Below, one piece after another: positions 27,173 to 36,559 of a stretch of DNA of 64,000 nt. Every line of letters begins with the position of its first letter. Position 1 is the first letter of the stretch. A model generated the notes under the pieces. It was not told where the DNA came from, did not search any database, and worked only from the letters and a program-made list of their open reading frames with translations. The stretch comes from CAXXOK01 sp963675655 (GTDB lineage Bacteria; Bacillota; Clostridia; Christensenellales; Aristaeellaceae). Both the position numbers and the translations under genes were made by a program. Where the stretch lies: NCBI GenBank assembly GCA_963675655.1, contig OY776489.1, forward strand, positions 1,178,001 through 1,242,000, given 5' to 3'.

Positions 27173-28273
27173 ATGAAAAAGCTGTCGGATTGCACGGTAT
27201 TGGTCGTGGACGATACCGAAGAAAATATTGATATTCTCGTCGGGGCGCTGGGGGATGATTACGAAATCGCCGTCGCCATGGACGGCGTTTCCGCATTGGA
27301 ATACATCAAGGCCGAAAAACCGGACATCCTGCTTTTGGATATTATGATGCCCAAAATGAGCGGCTATGAAGTGTGCGCCGCTTTGCAGTCTCATAAGGAG
27401 ACGGCCGACATTCCCATTATCCTGATTACAGCCATGACCGATATTGAAAGCAAAACCAAGGGTTTTCAGCTGGGCGCGGTGGATTACATTACCAAGCCGT
27501 TCGATATTTCGGAGGTGCAGGCGCGCGTGCATACGCACCTGTCGCTGATGCTGGCCAAGCAAGAGCTGGCCATGAATAACGAACTGCTGGAGGAAAAGGT
27601 GAGCGAGCGTACCCATGAGCTGTGCCTGACGCAGGAAACCACCATCGAGGCCATCGCCTATCTGGCAGAATACCGCGACCCCGAAACCGGCGGCCACATT
27701 AAACGCACCAAAAACTATGTGCGCGTGCTGGCGCAGAAAACGCAGGAATTACCCCGGTACAGCGACCTGCTTACCGATGATGTAATCAATAACCTGTACC
27801 ACTCGGCCCCGCTGCACGACATTGGCAAAATCGGCATCCGGGACGAGATATTGCTCAAGCCCGGACGGCTGACAGAGGAAGAGTTTACGGAGATGAAGCA
27901 ACATCCGCTAATCGGCTACAATGCACTGTATCAGGCATCCGAGCGGCTGGGCGAAAACTCGTTTTTGCAATACGCCATGACACTGTCGCGTTATCATCAC
28001 GAAAAATGGAACGGTTCGGGCTACCCGGACGGGCTTGCAGGCGAGAACATTCCCATCGCGGGGCGCATTATGGCCATTGCCGATGCGTACGACGCACTCA
28101 TCAGCGAGCGGGTATACAAGCCGCCTTTTTCCCACGAAAAAGCGGTATCCATTATCGTCGGCGACCGCGGCACACACTTTGACCCGATGCTCGTAGACGT
28201 GTTTTTAACCATCAGTAACGAATTTCATAAAATCGCGCAGCAATACTCCGACGCAGCCACGCCCGCCCTGTAA
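27173..28273 (+). CDS. Response regulator with HD-GYP c-di-GMP phosphodiesterase domain
   Basis: 366 residues. The receiver domain (1-125) has acidic pair D13/D14, phospho-acceptor D56 in LLLDIMMP, and K108 in YITKPFD. A coiled linker (about 128-155) leads to the HD-GYP domain: HSAPLHDIGKIGI (HD at 215-216), HPLIGYNAL, SRYHHEKWNGSGYPDGL (GYP at 283-285) and ADAYDALIS. All metal ligands seem present, so it should hydrolyse c-di-GMP when phosphorylated. It lies 55 bp after the hybrid kinase and is its likely target. It is the last gene of the stressosome operon, followed by a terminator. Confidence 0.93.
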   Translation: MKKLSDCTVLVVDDTEENIDILVGALGDDYEIAVAMDGVSALEYIKAEKPDILLLDIMMPKMSGYEVCAALQSHKETADIPIILITAMTDIESKTKGFQLGAVDYITKPFDISEVQARVHTHLSLMLAKQELAMNNELLEEKVSERTHELCLTQETTIEAIAYLAEYRDPETGGHIKRTKNYVRVLAQKTQELPRYSDLLTDDVINNLYHSAPLHDIGKIGIRDEILLKPGRLTEEEFTEMKQHPLIGYNALYQASERLGENSFLQYAMTLSRYHHEKWNGSGYPDGLAGENIPIAGRIMAIADAYDALISERVYKPPFSHEKAVSIIVGDRGTHFDPMLVDVFLTISNEFHKIAQQYSDAATPAL

Positions 28274-28293
28274 ACGACAATACCCATTCATTC

Positions 28294-28329
28294 CCCCGGC
28301 TTTCCTGTCTTTGGAAATCCGGGGTTTTT
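28294..28329 (+). terminator. Terminator of the stressosome operon
   Basis: CCCCGG-C-TTTCC pairs with GGAAA-T-CCGGGG (one mismatch), followed by TTTTT at 28325-28329, 20 nt after the HD-GYP stop codon. Confidence 0.85.
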
Positions 28330-28494
28330 GTCTGCCGTGTATACGCATCCCTCTTTATAACGCAGCGCGAAACCGTCTTTTCCTGCCCGCCAAGCAAGCA
28401 AAGTCTGTTTTTGCTCTCCCCAAGCGCGCCGGGTTGTGCTATGATAACCGTAACTGCGCACCGACTATCCGCGCGTTATAGGAGGAAAAACCCC

Positions 28495-29175
28495 ATGGGA
28501 AAACAAAAATTGATTCGCGTACTGTGTCTTTCGGGCCTGGTTGCCCTGCTGTTTTATGTGCTGCATGATGTGGTGGGCGGCCTGTATTACCCGGGTTACA
28601 ACCGCATGACCCAGGCGGTGAGCGATTTAACCGCCGTCAACGCCCCTTCCCGCGTGGTGGCAGGCGGCCTGAGCACGGCATACGGCCTGTTCGCCTGCCT
28701 GTGCTGCACGCTGGTCAGTATTATCGCCTATGAAAACCGTATTGGCACGCCGGGTTTTCGGCTGGGGGTTTACCTGTTTTCCATTATGAACTGGGTTTCC
28801 GCCGTCGGCTACGCGCTGTTCCCGCTTTCGGCAGCGGGCTACGCGGGCACGTTTCAGGATTTTATGCACCTGTACGGCATTACGATTCCCGTGGTGCTGT
28901 TATCCATCCTATCGCTTATCCTGCTCATCATCGGCGGTACACGCAGCGGCAAAGCCACAAAAGGGATGCCGCTGTGGGCTGGGTTGGCGCTTGGGTGTAT
29001 GGTTATCGGCGCCATCGGCACCGGGGCGGCACCGGCGGCGTACTTCGGCGTGCTGGAGCGCTTCAGCACTTACAGTGCTGTGCTTTTCACCGCGGTGCTG
29101 GGGTTGTACGGCTACCGGTTTTTCTACCGGGGTTCCAGCAAAGCCACACCGGAACCGGCATCCACAAAATTGTAA
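28495..29175 (+). CDS. DUF998-family membrane protein
   Basis: 226 residues from ATG 28495, preceded by TAGGAGG; an earlier in-frame ATG at 28411 lacks a site. There are six to seven predicted membrane helices. The pattern YYPGYNRMTQAVSDLTA after the first helix is the DUF998 signature, in which a Pro-Gly-Tyr/Ser-Asp loop follows helix 1. Function of the family is unknown. It is a stand-alone gene; downstream lies a 1.2-kb repeat array and a convergent PHP gene. Confidence 0.8.
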   Translation: MGKQKLIRVLCLSGLVALLFYVLHDVVGGLYYPGYNRMTQAVSDLTAVNAPSRVVAGGLSTAYGLFACLCCTLVSIIAYENRIGTPGFRLGVYLFSIMNWVSAVGYALFPLSAAGYAGTFQDFMHLYGITIPVVLLSILSLILLIIGGTRSGKATKGMPLWAGLALGCMVIGAIGTGAAPAAYFGVLERFSTYSAVLFTAVLGLYGYRFFYRGSSKATPEPASTKL

Positions 29176-29199
29176 GCCGCAACGGATAACTTTGTTTCT

Positions 29200-30345
29200 A
29201 CTCTTTCGTTTCTAGCTGCTTTGCAAAGAAACGAGCATACCCTTACCCGTTTGCCAGCAGGTTACTCTTTCTACCCAGCCATAGCCCTCCAGTCACCCCA
29301 TGCAAACGGGGAAGGTTGGGGGGCGCTTCTTTTCCACACGTTCCAATCTTTCTGCCAAAAATGGGTTTAGGAGAGGAAGCCTCTCCCCCTTGATTCCTGT
29401 ACACGCACACGAAATTTTGCAGTAAATAAAACCCATCCCCCATAACAGACAGGGAAGCTGGAAGCTGCTTCTTTTCAGGGTGTTCCGATGTTTCAAGCGC
29501 GAGCTGCTCTGCAAAGAAACGAGCTTACCCTTACCGCTTGCCAGTATATTACTCTTTCCATCCAGCCATAGCCCTCCCGTCACCCCATGCAAACAGGGAA
29601 GGTTGGGGGGTGATTCTTTTCCACACGTTCCAATCTTTCTGCCAAAAATGGGGTTACGAGAGGAAGCCTCTCCCCTTGTTTCCTGTACACGCACACGAAA
29701 TTTTCCAGTAAATAAAAACCCCATCCCCCATAACAGACAGGGAAGCTGGAAGTTGCTTCTTTTCAGGGTGTTCAATTTTTCAAGCACATGCTGCTCTGCA
29801 AAGAAACGAGCTTACCCTTACCCGGTTGCCAGCATATCACTCCTTCCATCCAGCCATAGCCCTCCAGTCACCCCATGCAATCGGGGATGGTTGGGGGGGC
29901 GCTTCTTTTTACACACGTTCCAATCTTTCTGCCAAAAAGGAGGTTACGAGAGGAAGCATCTCCCCTTGTTTCCTGTACACGCACACGAAATTTTCCAGTA
30001 AATAAAAACCCATCCCCCTTAACAGGCAGGGAAGCTGGAAGTTGCTTCTTTTCAGGGTGTTCGATGTTTCAAGCGCGTGCTGCTCTGCAAAGAAACGAGC
30101 TTACCCGTACCGGTTGCCAGCATATTACTCTTTCCATCCAGCCATAGCCCTCCAGTCACCCCATGCAAACGGGGAAGGTTGGGGGGTGATTCTTTTTACA
30201 CACGTTCCAATCTTTCTGCCAAAAATGGGGTTACGAGAGGAAGCAACTCCCCTTGCTTCCTGTACACGCACACGAAATTTTCCAGTAAATAAAAACCCCA
30301 ACCATCCCGTATCCAAGGGGAAGGTTGGGGGGTATGGTTCAACGT
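29200..30345. repeat. Extragenic tandem array, 288-bp period (family D)
   Basis: No gene is supported in 29176-30356. The marker TGCAAAGAAACGAGC starts at 29222, 29510, 29797 and 30086, intervals of 288, 287 and 289 bp: three full units and a fourth that is shortened at the right end. Units share CCCTCCAGTCACCCCATGC, an AACGGGGAAGGTTGGGGGG segment, CCAATCTTTCTGCCAAAAA and GTACACGCACACGAAATTTT. Frames inside it change between units and have no ribosome-binding sites. The array lies between convergent genes and is unrelated to families A, B, C and E. Confidence 0.88.
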
Positions 30346-30356
30346 CAAACGCTCCA

Positions 30357-31136
30357 TTATTTCAGCAGCGACTCGTAGGGGATGTTCGTCGGCAGGCCGT
30401 GATCATCCAGCACGCGCACCGGCAGCCCCACCGGGGCAATTGCGGCCTGCTTCAGTTTTTCCACCGGAGCCGCCATTTCAATGGGGGCCTTGCTGCGGAT
30501 GCGGGCGGCAAAGTCCTTTTCATCCGCGAGCGGGGTGGGCAGGTCGACACCGGAATAGTCCTTCCAAGGCCAATCGTGTATGTCGCTTCCGGCCAGCATC
30601 GGCAGGCCGAGGTTTTTGGCGTAGCGGTACGCCTGCGCGTTCTCCGCGAGCATATTGGCGACGTTGTATACCTCCACGCCATCTACACACGCAGCGTTGA
30701 GGATGATGCGGCGCAAGTAAAACCGGTTGCGGAAGGGGTGCGCCTGCACTACGCACCCGCCGTAGCGGTGCACATTTTCAAACTGCTCGGCGCGCGACCA
30801 GTCCTTCACCTCCGGGTGCTCTAAAAGCCACGCTTTATCCAGCCCGTACACCAGGTACTCATCGCCCCGGTAGGCTTGCTCCCACCCGAACAATACCTGA
30901 AAGCCGCGCTTCTGCCCCTCGTTTAACGCGTCCTCATAACCTTCGCAAAAGCGGTTGACCTGTTCGCGCCATGGCAGGTGCTGGCTGATCGCCGTATTCC
31001 CGCCAAAAAAGTGATCGGTCACAAAAATGCCCTGATAGCCCATGTCCTGATAATGTGCAATATAGTCGTGCCCATGGGCAACGCCGCAGGCGCTGGCTTC
31101 ACAGGTATGCAAATGGGTTTCGTAACGGTAAGCCAT
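30357..31136 (-). CDS. PHP-domain metal-dependent hydrolase
   Basis: 259 residues from ATG 31136. GTG 31163 is in frame but the GAAAGGA site lies between the two. The polymerase-and-histidinol-phosphatase fold: ETHLHTCEAS (HXH metal motif, residues 7-9), VTDHFFGGN (second metal site), FGWEQAYRGDEYLVYGLD, VQAHPFRN, and GSDIHDW near the C-terminus (the last Asp/His ligand pair). Such stand-alone PHP proteins are phosphoesterases or nucleases; the substrate here is unknown. It ends 17 nt from the edge of the family D array. Confidence 0.82.
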   Translation of the reverse strand: MAYRYETHLHTCEASACGVAHGHDYIAHYQDMGYQGIFVTDHFFGGNTAISQHLPWREQVNRFCEGYEDALNEGQKRGFQVLFGWEQAYRGDEYLVYGLDKAWLLEHPEVKDWSRAEQFENVHRYGGCVVQAHPFRNRFYLRRIILNAACVDGVEVYNVANMLAENAQAYRYAKNLGLPMLAGSDIHDWPWKDYSGVDLPTPLADEKDFAARIRSKAPIEMAAPVEKLKQAAIAPVGLPVRVLDDHGLPTNIPYESLLK

Positions 31137-31232
31137 GAAAATGAAAAATCCTTTCTTCTGCACCTTGCCGCGTTCGTGTTATTCCACTGCGCGGCAAGGG
31201 CTGCGTCCGCCGGCTATGCCTCCGGCTGCTGA

Positions 31233-34007
31233 TTATGCCGGTTCGTCCGGGGTACGGCCGGAGCGCCGGGTGCGCCGGTTTACCGCGTCCGCATTCGCGA
31301 TGGGCTGCCGGGGCGTGCCTTTGCCCGCGTTTCCATACGGCGCAGGGCGCTCTGTACGCGTCCCCTCCGCCGGGCGGCTTGGGTATGGCTGCGGCGGTGT
31401 GCGCCTTTCCCCTGCATCCGCTGTTGGGCGCTGGCTGGTCATAGGCGCGTTTTGCGCGCTTGTATCTGCCTGCGGGAGCGTGCTGGGCGGCGTGTTCTTA
31501 TCGGCAGCGGCACGTGGTTCGCCGGGCACGGCTTCTTCCTCCCGCGTTGGCGCGGCGTCCGTTTTTTCCGGGGGTGCGGCCGGGGCGGTGTTCCGTGCAC
31601 CCTTGGCTTGGGGTTTTACGCCCCTGCCGTACTGCGCCGTCTTGCCGCCTTTTGGCTTAGGCACGGTAAAGGGCAGCTTCTGCGTCGGCGGCGTATCATG
31701 CGGGGCGGGGGTTTCCAGCAGGCGGTAGAAGTTGCGGGTGAACGCGGCGGCCAGCCGGAACCGGATACGCCGGATCAGCCCCGTGCCGTGGAAACCGCGC
31801 TGGTAAATATCCTGTGCGCGGCGCACATGCTCCGGCCCAATGGTAAGGCGGCTGTAATTGCTCAGCGCCAGCAGCCGCCAAAGCGGCATGATGGGTGCGG
31901 CGAAGCAATGCACACTGTCGATGCGGCGGGCAAAGTTCAGCGGTGTTTCGCCCGGGCGCGGCCCGTGGCGGTCGTATATCAGCAGCCGCTGTACAGCAGC
32001 GCCGTAAATAAACAGCTTTTCCTGCGGGGTTTTCGCCCGCGCGGCTACACGCCCCGGCGAGCGCAGCGCAATGCGTACCCCAAGCCCGCCAAGCACAGTC
32101 AACACTAGCAGTAAAAGCCATAGCGGCGGCGCGTTCTGGTCGTCCTCCGGCCGCACATCCGGCGGCACGGTGCTGGGCTGCTCGTCCGGCTCTTCGGACG
32201 GAAGCGGCGAGGGCGTCGGTTCGTCGTTTTGGTCCTGCTCCGGCGGCGGGGACGGCGTTTCGCCATCCCCCTGCGAGGCGGTCGGCGTGGGGGAGGGCGA
32301 GGGCGAAACGGTTGGAGACGGCGAAGGCGAGGGTTGGTTATCGCTCTGGTTGTTGCCGTCGCTGCCTGCCTGTTGCAGGGGCGTAGCATCAAACGGCACC
32401 CAGCCGAAGCCCTCAAAATACACTTCCGTCCAGGCATGGGCGTCCTTGCCGGTTACGTAGGCAAACCCGTCCGATGCGGGCTGCGCCAAAAACCCTTCCA
32501 CATAGCGCGCGGGCAGACCCGCCATACGGCACATGACCGTCATGGCGGATGCATAATAGGTGCAGTAGCCCTCTTTGCCTACATAGAGGAAGTAGGTCAC
32601 AAAATCCTTATTGGTGGGCGGCATATCGGGGCTTAAGGTATAGCGGTAGTATTTTTGCAAATGCCGCATAATGGCCATTGCCTTGCCGTAGGGCGTGGTT
32701 TCGCCCGCGACGATACTGGCGACGTCCTCAAATACCTTTTGCTCCATATGGTCGGGCAGCTGGGTATATTCGCTGTAAATGCTGTCGTAATACGAATCCT
32801 TCTTCTGGGGGGCGTTCACCAACGCATCCAGTCCCGCATCGCCGCCCTCAAACACCGGTGTAAACACGGTATAGCGGTCCCCCAGCTGCAAATCCCGGGT
32901 GATAAACAGCTCGCTGGCGTCGTTAAAATACGCCACCATATCGTTTTCCATGGTTAGATCGCGCAAAAACAGCGGCGTAAACACCGTGGATGCCGCATTA
33001 TTCTGCATTTGCACGGTAATGGCTTTTTCATTGAGCAGTGAGGATACCTTGAGGATCGCGTCGCCGGGCAGCCGCTCCAAAAACGCCTTTTGCCGCTGGG
33101 TCTGCCAGCGGGGGTTAACGTACAGGTACCGCTTTGCGCTGGATGTATCGGTAAACGAACGGCCGTCGTAATAATCCTTCACCACGCCGCGCAGCAGCGT
33201 TTTGCGGTTGGTTTTCACCATCATCACGGGGAACTCGCTCGGTTCGGCCTCGCCGCCCAGCTGGTTGTTGCCCATGGGGTAGTATCCGTAAGTACCCAGC
33301 GTAAACACGTTGCGCGGGTCGGTGAAAAACAGGTAATCGGTAATCGTCTGCTTCAGGCTGCTGGCTGCCTTTTCCAGCGGCGCAAACGTAACACGGGCGG
33401 AGGGCACCAGCAGGAAGGATAAAAGCACCACCACCACCGCCATGGGCAGCACATGCAAAACGTTGATTTTATCGTGCGCCGTTTGCGACATCTGCAACAG
33501 CAGCGCCACCAGCGCGGGCGCAACGTACCAAAGCAGCGTTACCTTGCCAAGGTTCCACAGCCCAAACAGCACCAAAATCACCAGCATCGCCGCGGGCAGG
33601 AACCCCGCGCCGCGCTTGGTAAACAAAAACGCCAGCGATGCCGCGCAGAACGTGATAAAACTGGCGACCTGCACGCCAAACAGCGGCAGCACCATCGTAT
33701 AGCCGGAAAAATACAGCGCAAACGCCTTAAACGCCTCTGTCCACTGGCCGAGTAGCCCGTAATGGGGCAAAAACAGCTGCACCACCGCACCGCCCGCCAG
33801 CAAAATGCCCAGCAGGATGCGCGTTTTGCGGCTGCGGCCAAGCGCCGTATACACCAGCAGCAAACCCAGCGCCAGCAGCAGCGAAGAAACGACGTTGCCG
33901 CTTAAATCCAGCGCCAGCAGCAAAGGCACGACGATACCGGCGGTCAGCAAAAACGAAACGCCAAGCCTTGTCAGCGTCTCCTTTTGCAAAAATGCCGGTT
34001 TCTGCAT
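31233..34007 (-). CDS. Transglutaminase-like membrane protein, DUF3488/TgpA type
   Basis: 924 residues. The N-terminal about 215 residues hold six or seven membrane helices. The external core transglutaminase domain has the papain-like triad: Cys in GYCTYYASAM, His in DAHAWTEVYF, and Asp in PFDATP. A Pro/Ser/Thr linker, one more membrane helix (PLWLLLLVLTVLGGLGV) and a cytoplasmic DUF4129-like part follow. The last about 150 residues are a basic, Pro-rich tail that is longer than usual. Start has TAAGGAGG. It is the third gene of a MoxR-DUF58-transglutaminase operon, a common trio tied to envelope protein assembly or processing. Its substrate is unknown. Confidence 0.9.
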   Translation of the reverse strand: MQKPAFLQKETLTRLGVSFLLTAGIVVPLLLALDLSGNVVSSLLLALGLLLVYTALGRSRKTRILLGILLAGGAVVQLFLPHYGLLGQWTEAFKAFALYFSGYTMVLPLFGVQVASFITFCAASLAFLFTKRGAGFLPAAMLVILVLFGLWNLGKVTLLWYVAPALVALLLQMSQTAHDKINVLHVLPMAVVVVLLSFLLVPSARVTFAPLEKAASSLKQTITDYLFFTDPRNVFTLGTYGYYPMGNNQLGGEAEPSEFPVMMVKTNRKTLLRGVVKDYYDGRSFTDTSSAKRYLYVNPRWQTQRQKAFLERLPGDAILKVSSLLNEKAITVQMQNNAASTVFTPLFLRDLTMENDMVAYFNDASELFITRDLQLGDRYTVFTPVFEGGDAGLDALVNAPQKKDSYYDSIYSEYTQLPDHMEQKVFEDVASIVAGETTPYGKAMAIMRHLQKYYRYTLSPDMPPTNKDFVTYFLYVGKEGYCTYYASAMTVMCRMAGLPARYVEGFLAQPASDGFAYVTGKDAHAWTEVYFEGFGWVPFDATPLQQAGSDGNNQSDNQPSPSPSPTVSPSPSPTPTASQGDGETPSPPPEQDQNDEPTPSPLPSEEPDEQPSTVPPDVRPEDDQNAPPLWLLLLVLTVLGGLGVRIALRSPGRVAARAKTPQEKLFIYGAAVQRLLIYDRHGPRPGETPLNFARRIDSVHCFAAPIMPLWRLLALSNYSRLTIGPEHVRRAQDIYQRGFHGTGLIRRIRFRLAAAFTRNFYRLLETPAPHDTPPTQKLPFTVPKPKGGKTAQYGRGVKPQAKGARNTAPAAPPEKTDAAPTREEEAVPGEPRAAADKNTPPSTLPQADTSAQNAPMTSQRPTADAGERRTPPQPYPSRPAEGTRTERPAPYGNAGKGTPRQPIANADAVNRRTRRSGRTPDEPA

Positions 34008-34049
34008 CCCCGTACTCCTCCTTACGCCGCCGGGCGCTACGCTGCGCCC

Positions 34050-35207
34050 TTAGCCCTGCGGCAAAACAAAATTCACTTCCACACCCTGCTGCTGCAAGCG
34101 GCCCACCAGCCCCTGCAACTGCTCATCCTTGGGGGTAAAGGTCACCAGATATAGCCGCACGTTGGGACCCATGCGCTTCATACGGCCAATCAAATCCACC
34201 AGCACGCTGGTCAGGCGGGAGGTGATAATCACCACTGCGCCGGTTTTGCGCAGGTCGTTCATCTGCATCATCAGCACACGCTCGAACTGCTCGGTTTCGT
34301 TAAATGTGCAACGCGCCAGCTCTTCCAAAAGAATCGGCATCCCCATCGTACCATGGTATTCCATGGGGCGGTCGCCCACCAGCGGCAGGCGTACCGGGTT
34401 TTCGTGGCTGATCTGGCAGCTAACCACCGAAGCCGCCGTTTCCAGTATGGAATCCTGTAAAAATCCCAATCGGGAAACATCCATGTCCGCAGGCATTTCG
34501 GGGGGCGAGGTATCCATCATCACCAGCGCGTCGGGCAGCGCAGGCTCTTCAAACTGGCGAATCATAATCTCCTGCTTGCGGGCGCTCATCTTCCAATGGA
34601 TGCGCTTGAGCGGGTCGCCGGGCTGGTAATTGCGGAAATCGCTGGGGCTGGAGGGATCCTCCATGGCGCGCTTCATCGTTTCCACACCCATATCGCCCGC
34701 GGCAAATTTAAGCGGCTCGACATCAAAGGGCACGGGCAGCACTAAAAGCTCGTTGCCCGCGCTGTCGGGCTTATGCTCTCTTTGAAACAGGCCGAACACA
34801 TCGCTGACGGTAAAGCTTTCCACGCCCGGGAACATCGCGCCCACATGGTCGGCGGCAAAGCGGTAGGCTACCTTTTGCTTGCGCCGCCCCAGCTGCGTCA
34901 GGTGGATGGTGGCCGCGGGGGTGTTGCTGGTCGCCCGCATTTTCAGCCGTACCGGCGCAATGGGCAGCAGACTTTTGTGGCTTACGGAAACCTCCATCGC
35001 CACGCTGTCGCCGCGGTTGACCTTGGTATGGTCCAGCCCGTGATTCACTTTTACGCTTTTTTCCGCCATGCGCACGCTGATGTATGCCAGCGCCCACGTA
35101 ACGGCAATGAGAATGGATATAAGCAGATAGGTGCGGTTGCCCATGGACAGCGCGCACAACAATAAAAAACTAAAGGTGATCCCAAGCGGGACAAGCGTAG
35201 ATTTCAT
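34050..35207 (-). CDS. DUF58 domain protein
   Basis: 385 residues from ATG 35207 (AAAGGA upstream). An earlier ATG at 35231 overlaps the ribosome-binding site. Two N-terminal membrane helices (TFSFLLLCALSMG and YLLISILIAVTWALAYISV) are followed by a cytosolic or peripheral region with the DUF58 signature DFRNYQPGDPLKRIHWKMSA, and a von Willebrand A-like C-terminal half (ALVMMDTSPP). DUF58 proteins work with MoxR ATPases. It lies 42 bp before the transglutaminase gene and 297 bp after moxR; I see nothing in that 297-bp gap. Confidence 0.88.
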   Translation of the reverse strand: MKSTLVPLGITFSFLLLCALSMGNRTYLLISILIAVTWALAYISVRMAEKSVKVNHGLDHTKVNRGDSVAMEVSVSHKSLLPIAPVRLKMRATSNTPAATIHLTQLGRRKQKVAYRFAADHVGAMFPGVESFTVSDVFGLFQREHKPDSAGNELLVLPVPFDVEPLKFAAGDMGVETMKRAMEDPSSPSDFRNYQPGDPLKRIHWKMSARKQEIMIRQFEEPALPDALVMMDTSPPEMPADMDVSRLGFLQDSILETAASVVSCQISHENPVRLPLVGDRPMEYHGTMGMPILLEELARCTFNETEQFERVLMMQMNDLRKTGAVVIITSRLTSVLVDLIGRMKRMGPNVRLYLVTFTPKDEQLQGLVGRLQQQGVEVNFVLPQG

Positions 35208-35504
35208 GGCACATTCCTTTGCTGGCAGCATTCACGCGGCGCATACGCCTCAAGCGGGGTTATGGGGCGATGCGCGCCTGTGCGGCGCCGGACGGGCACA
35301 AAAGCCTCCCGGTTGCCTGCGGGGGTGGAAGCGGCGTTTCCCCGGGTAAACGATTATCAAATGGCTTAGCGGCTGCCAAAGTGGCGTGTTGCCGATTTGG
35401 GTGCGAAAAGCCGCGGGAATCGTAGCGCTCTTGCACGTTTTTTCAAACCTCAAGATGCGGTGCTCCGCAAAGGCGGACGTAAAGAGCGTTGATTCATCGT
35501 TTTT

Positions 35505-36452
35505 CTAGGAAAGGCGAATCGGCACGGGCACGTTTTCCATCACCGCCACCAAAATACGCTCGGCGGTGATGCCCTTCATTTTCGCTTCGGGGTTGGGCAG
35601 CACGCGGTGCGCTAGTACCGGCAGCGCCATACGCTGCACATCCTCCGGCAAAATATAATCCCGGTCGCTCAGCAGCGCGCAGGCCTGCGCCCCGCGAATC
35701 AGCGCGATCGCGCCGCGCGTGGATACGCCCAGCTGCAGCGAGGGATGCGTGCGGGTCATGGCGGCGATATTAGCGATGTAGTGGCGCACTTCCTTGCTGC
35801 AATACACGGTGCCGACCATGTTTTGCATTTCCACCACATCTCCGGCGGAGCAAACGGGCTGCAGGCTCTCCTGCGGTTTTACCGTGCCGCTGAACCGGTC
35901 CAGCACGGCCATTTCCTCTTCCATGGTGGGGTAGCCCATCGAAATGCGCAGGAAAAAGCGGTCCATCTGCGCCTCGGGCAGGGGATAGGTACCCACAAAT
36001 TCGCCCGGGTTCTGCGTGGCCAGCACCATAAACGGCTGGGGCAGCTTATGGGTCGTACCGTCTACCGTAACCTGGTACTCTTCCATAATCTCCAGCAGGG
36101 ACGACTGGGTTTTGGGCGACGTACGGTTAATTTCGTCCGCCAGCACCACCTGGCACATCACCGCGCCGGGGTGAAACTCCATATCGCCGGTTTTCATGTT
36201 GACCATGGTAAAACCGGTCACATCGCTGGGCACCACGTCCGGCGTAAACTGGATGCGCTTAAAACTGCAATCCAGCGATTTGGCCAGCGAGCTGACCATG
36301 GTGGTCTTGCCGGTGCCGGGCACGTCCTCGATGAGCACATGGCCTTTGCACAGCATGGCGATTAAGGCAAGCTCGATCACATCGTCCTTGCCTACGATCA
36401 CCTTGCCGATATTCTGCTTCAGGGCGGCTATTACGCGCCGGGGATTGAGCAT
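35505..36452 (-). CDS. MoxR-family AAA+ ATPase
   Basis: 315 residues. Walker A is EDVPGTGKTTM (about residues 42-52), Walker B is VVLADEINRTSPKTQSSLLE (about 103-122), with sensor 1 in VLATQNPGEFVGTYPLPEAQ and a C-terminal lid domain (VSTRGAIALIRGAQA, sensor 2 arginine). MoxR ATPases are chaperone-like and act on proteins with VWA/DUF58 domains. Its ATG follows AAAGGAG. First gene of the operon with DUF58 and the transglutaminase protein. Confidence 0.93.
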   Translation of the reverse strand: MLNPRRVIAALKQNIGKVIVGKDDVIELALIAMLCKGHVLIEDVPGTGKTTMVSSLAKSLDCSFKRIQFTPDVVPSDVTGFTMVNMKTGDMEFHPGAVMCQVVLADEINRTSPKTQSSLLEIMEEYQVTVDGTTHKLPQPFMVLATQNPGEFVGTYPLPEAQMDRFFLRISMGYPTMEEEMAVLDRFSGTVKPQESLQPVCSAGDVVEMQNMVGTVYCSKEVRHYIANIAAMTRTHPSLQLGVSTRGAIALIRGAQACALLSDRDYILPEDVQRMALPVLAHRVLPNPEAKMKGITAERILVAVMENVPVPIRLS

Positions 36453-36484
36453 AGACAGGAGCTCCTTTATCTGTGTTATCAGGT

Positions 36485-36498
36485 GTATGTTTACATAC
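36485..36498. promoter_or_regulatory. Palindrome near the moxR transcription start
   Basis: GTATGT-TT-ACATAC lies just downstream of the predicted -10 box of the moxR promoter, a position where a repressor could block transcription. The evidence is only the symmetry and position. Confidence 0.3.
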
Positions 36499-36504
36499 GG
36501 TTTC

Positions 36505-36533
36505 AGTATACCGGATTGCCCATCGTTTTACAA
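36505..36533 (-). promoter_or_regulatory. Promoter of the moxR operon
   Basis: Minus strand: TTGTAA (36533-36528), a 17-bp spacer, TATACT (36510-36505), about 50 bp before moxR. Confidence 0.65.
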
Positions 36534-36559
36534 TACTGTGACAAATGTTTTACGGGTAT

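Noticed and set aside
29480..30824. Frames of 164-260 codons through the 288-bp array and into the PHP gene
   Set aside because: They reflect the repeat sequence, drift between frames across units, and run antisense into the PHP gene.
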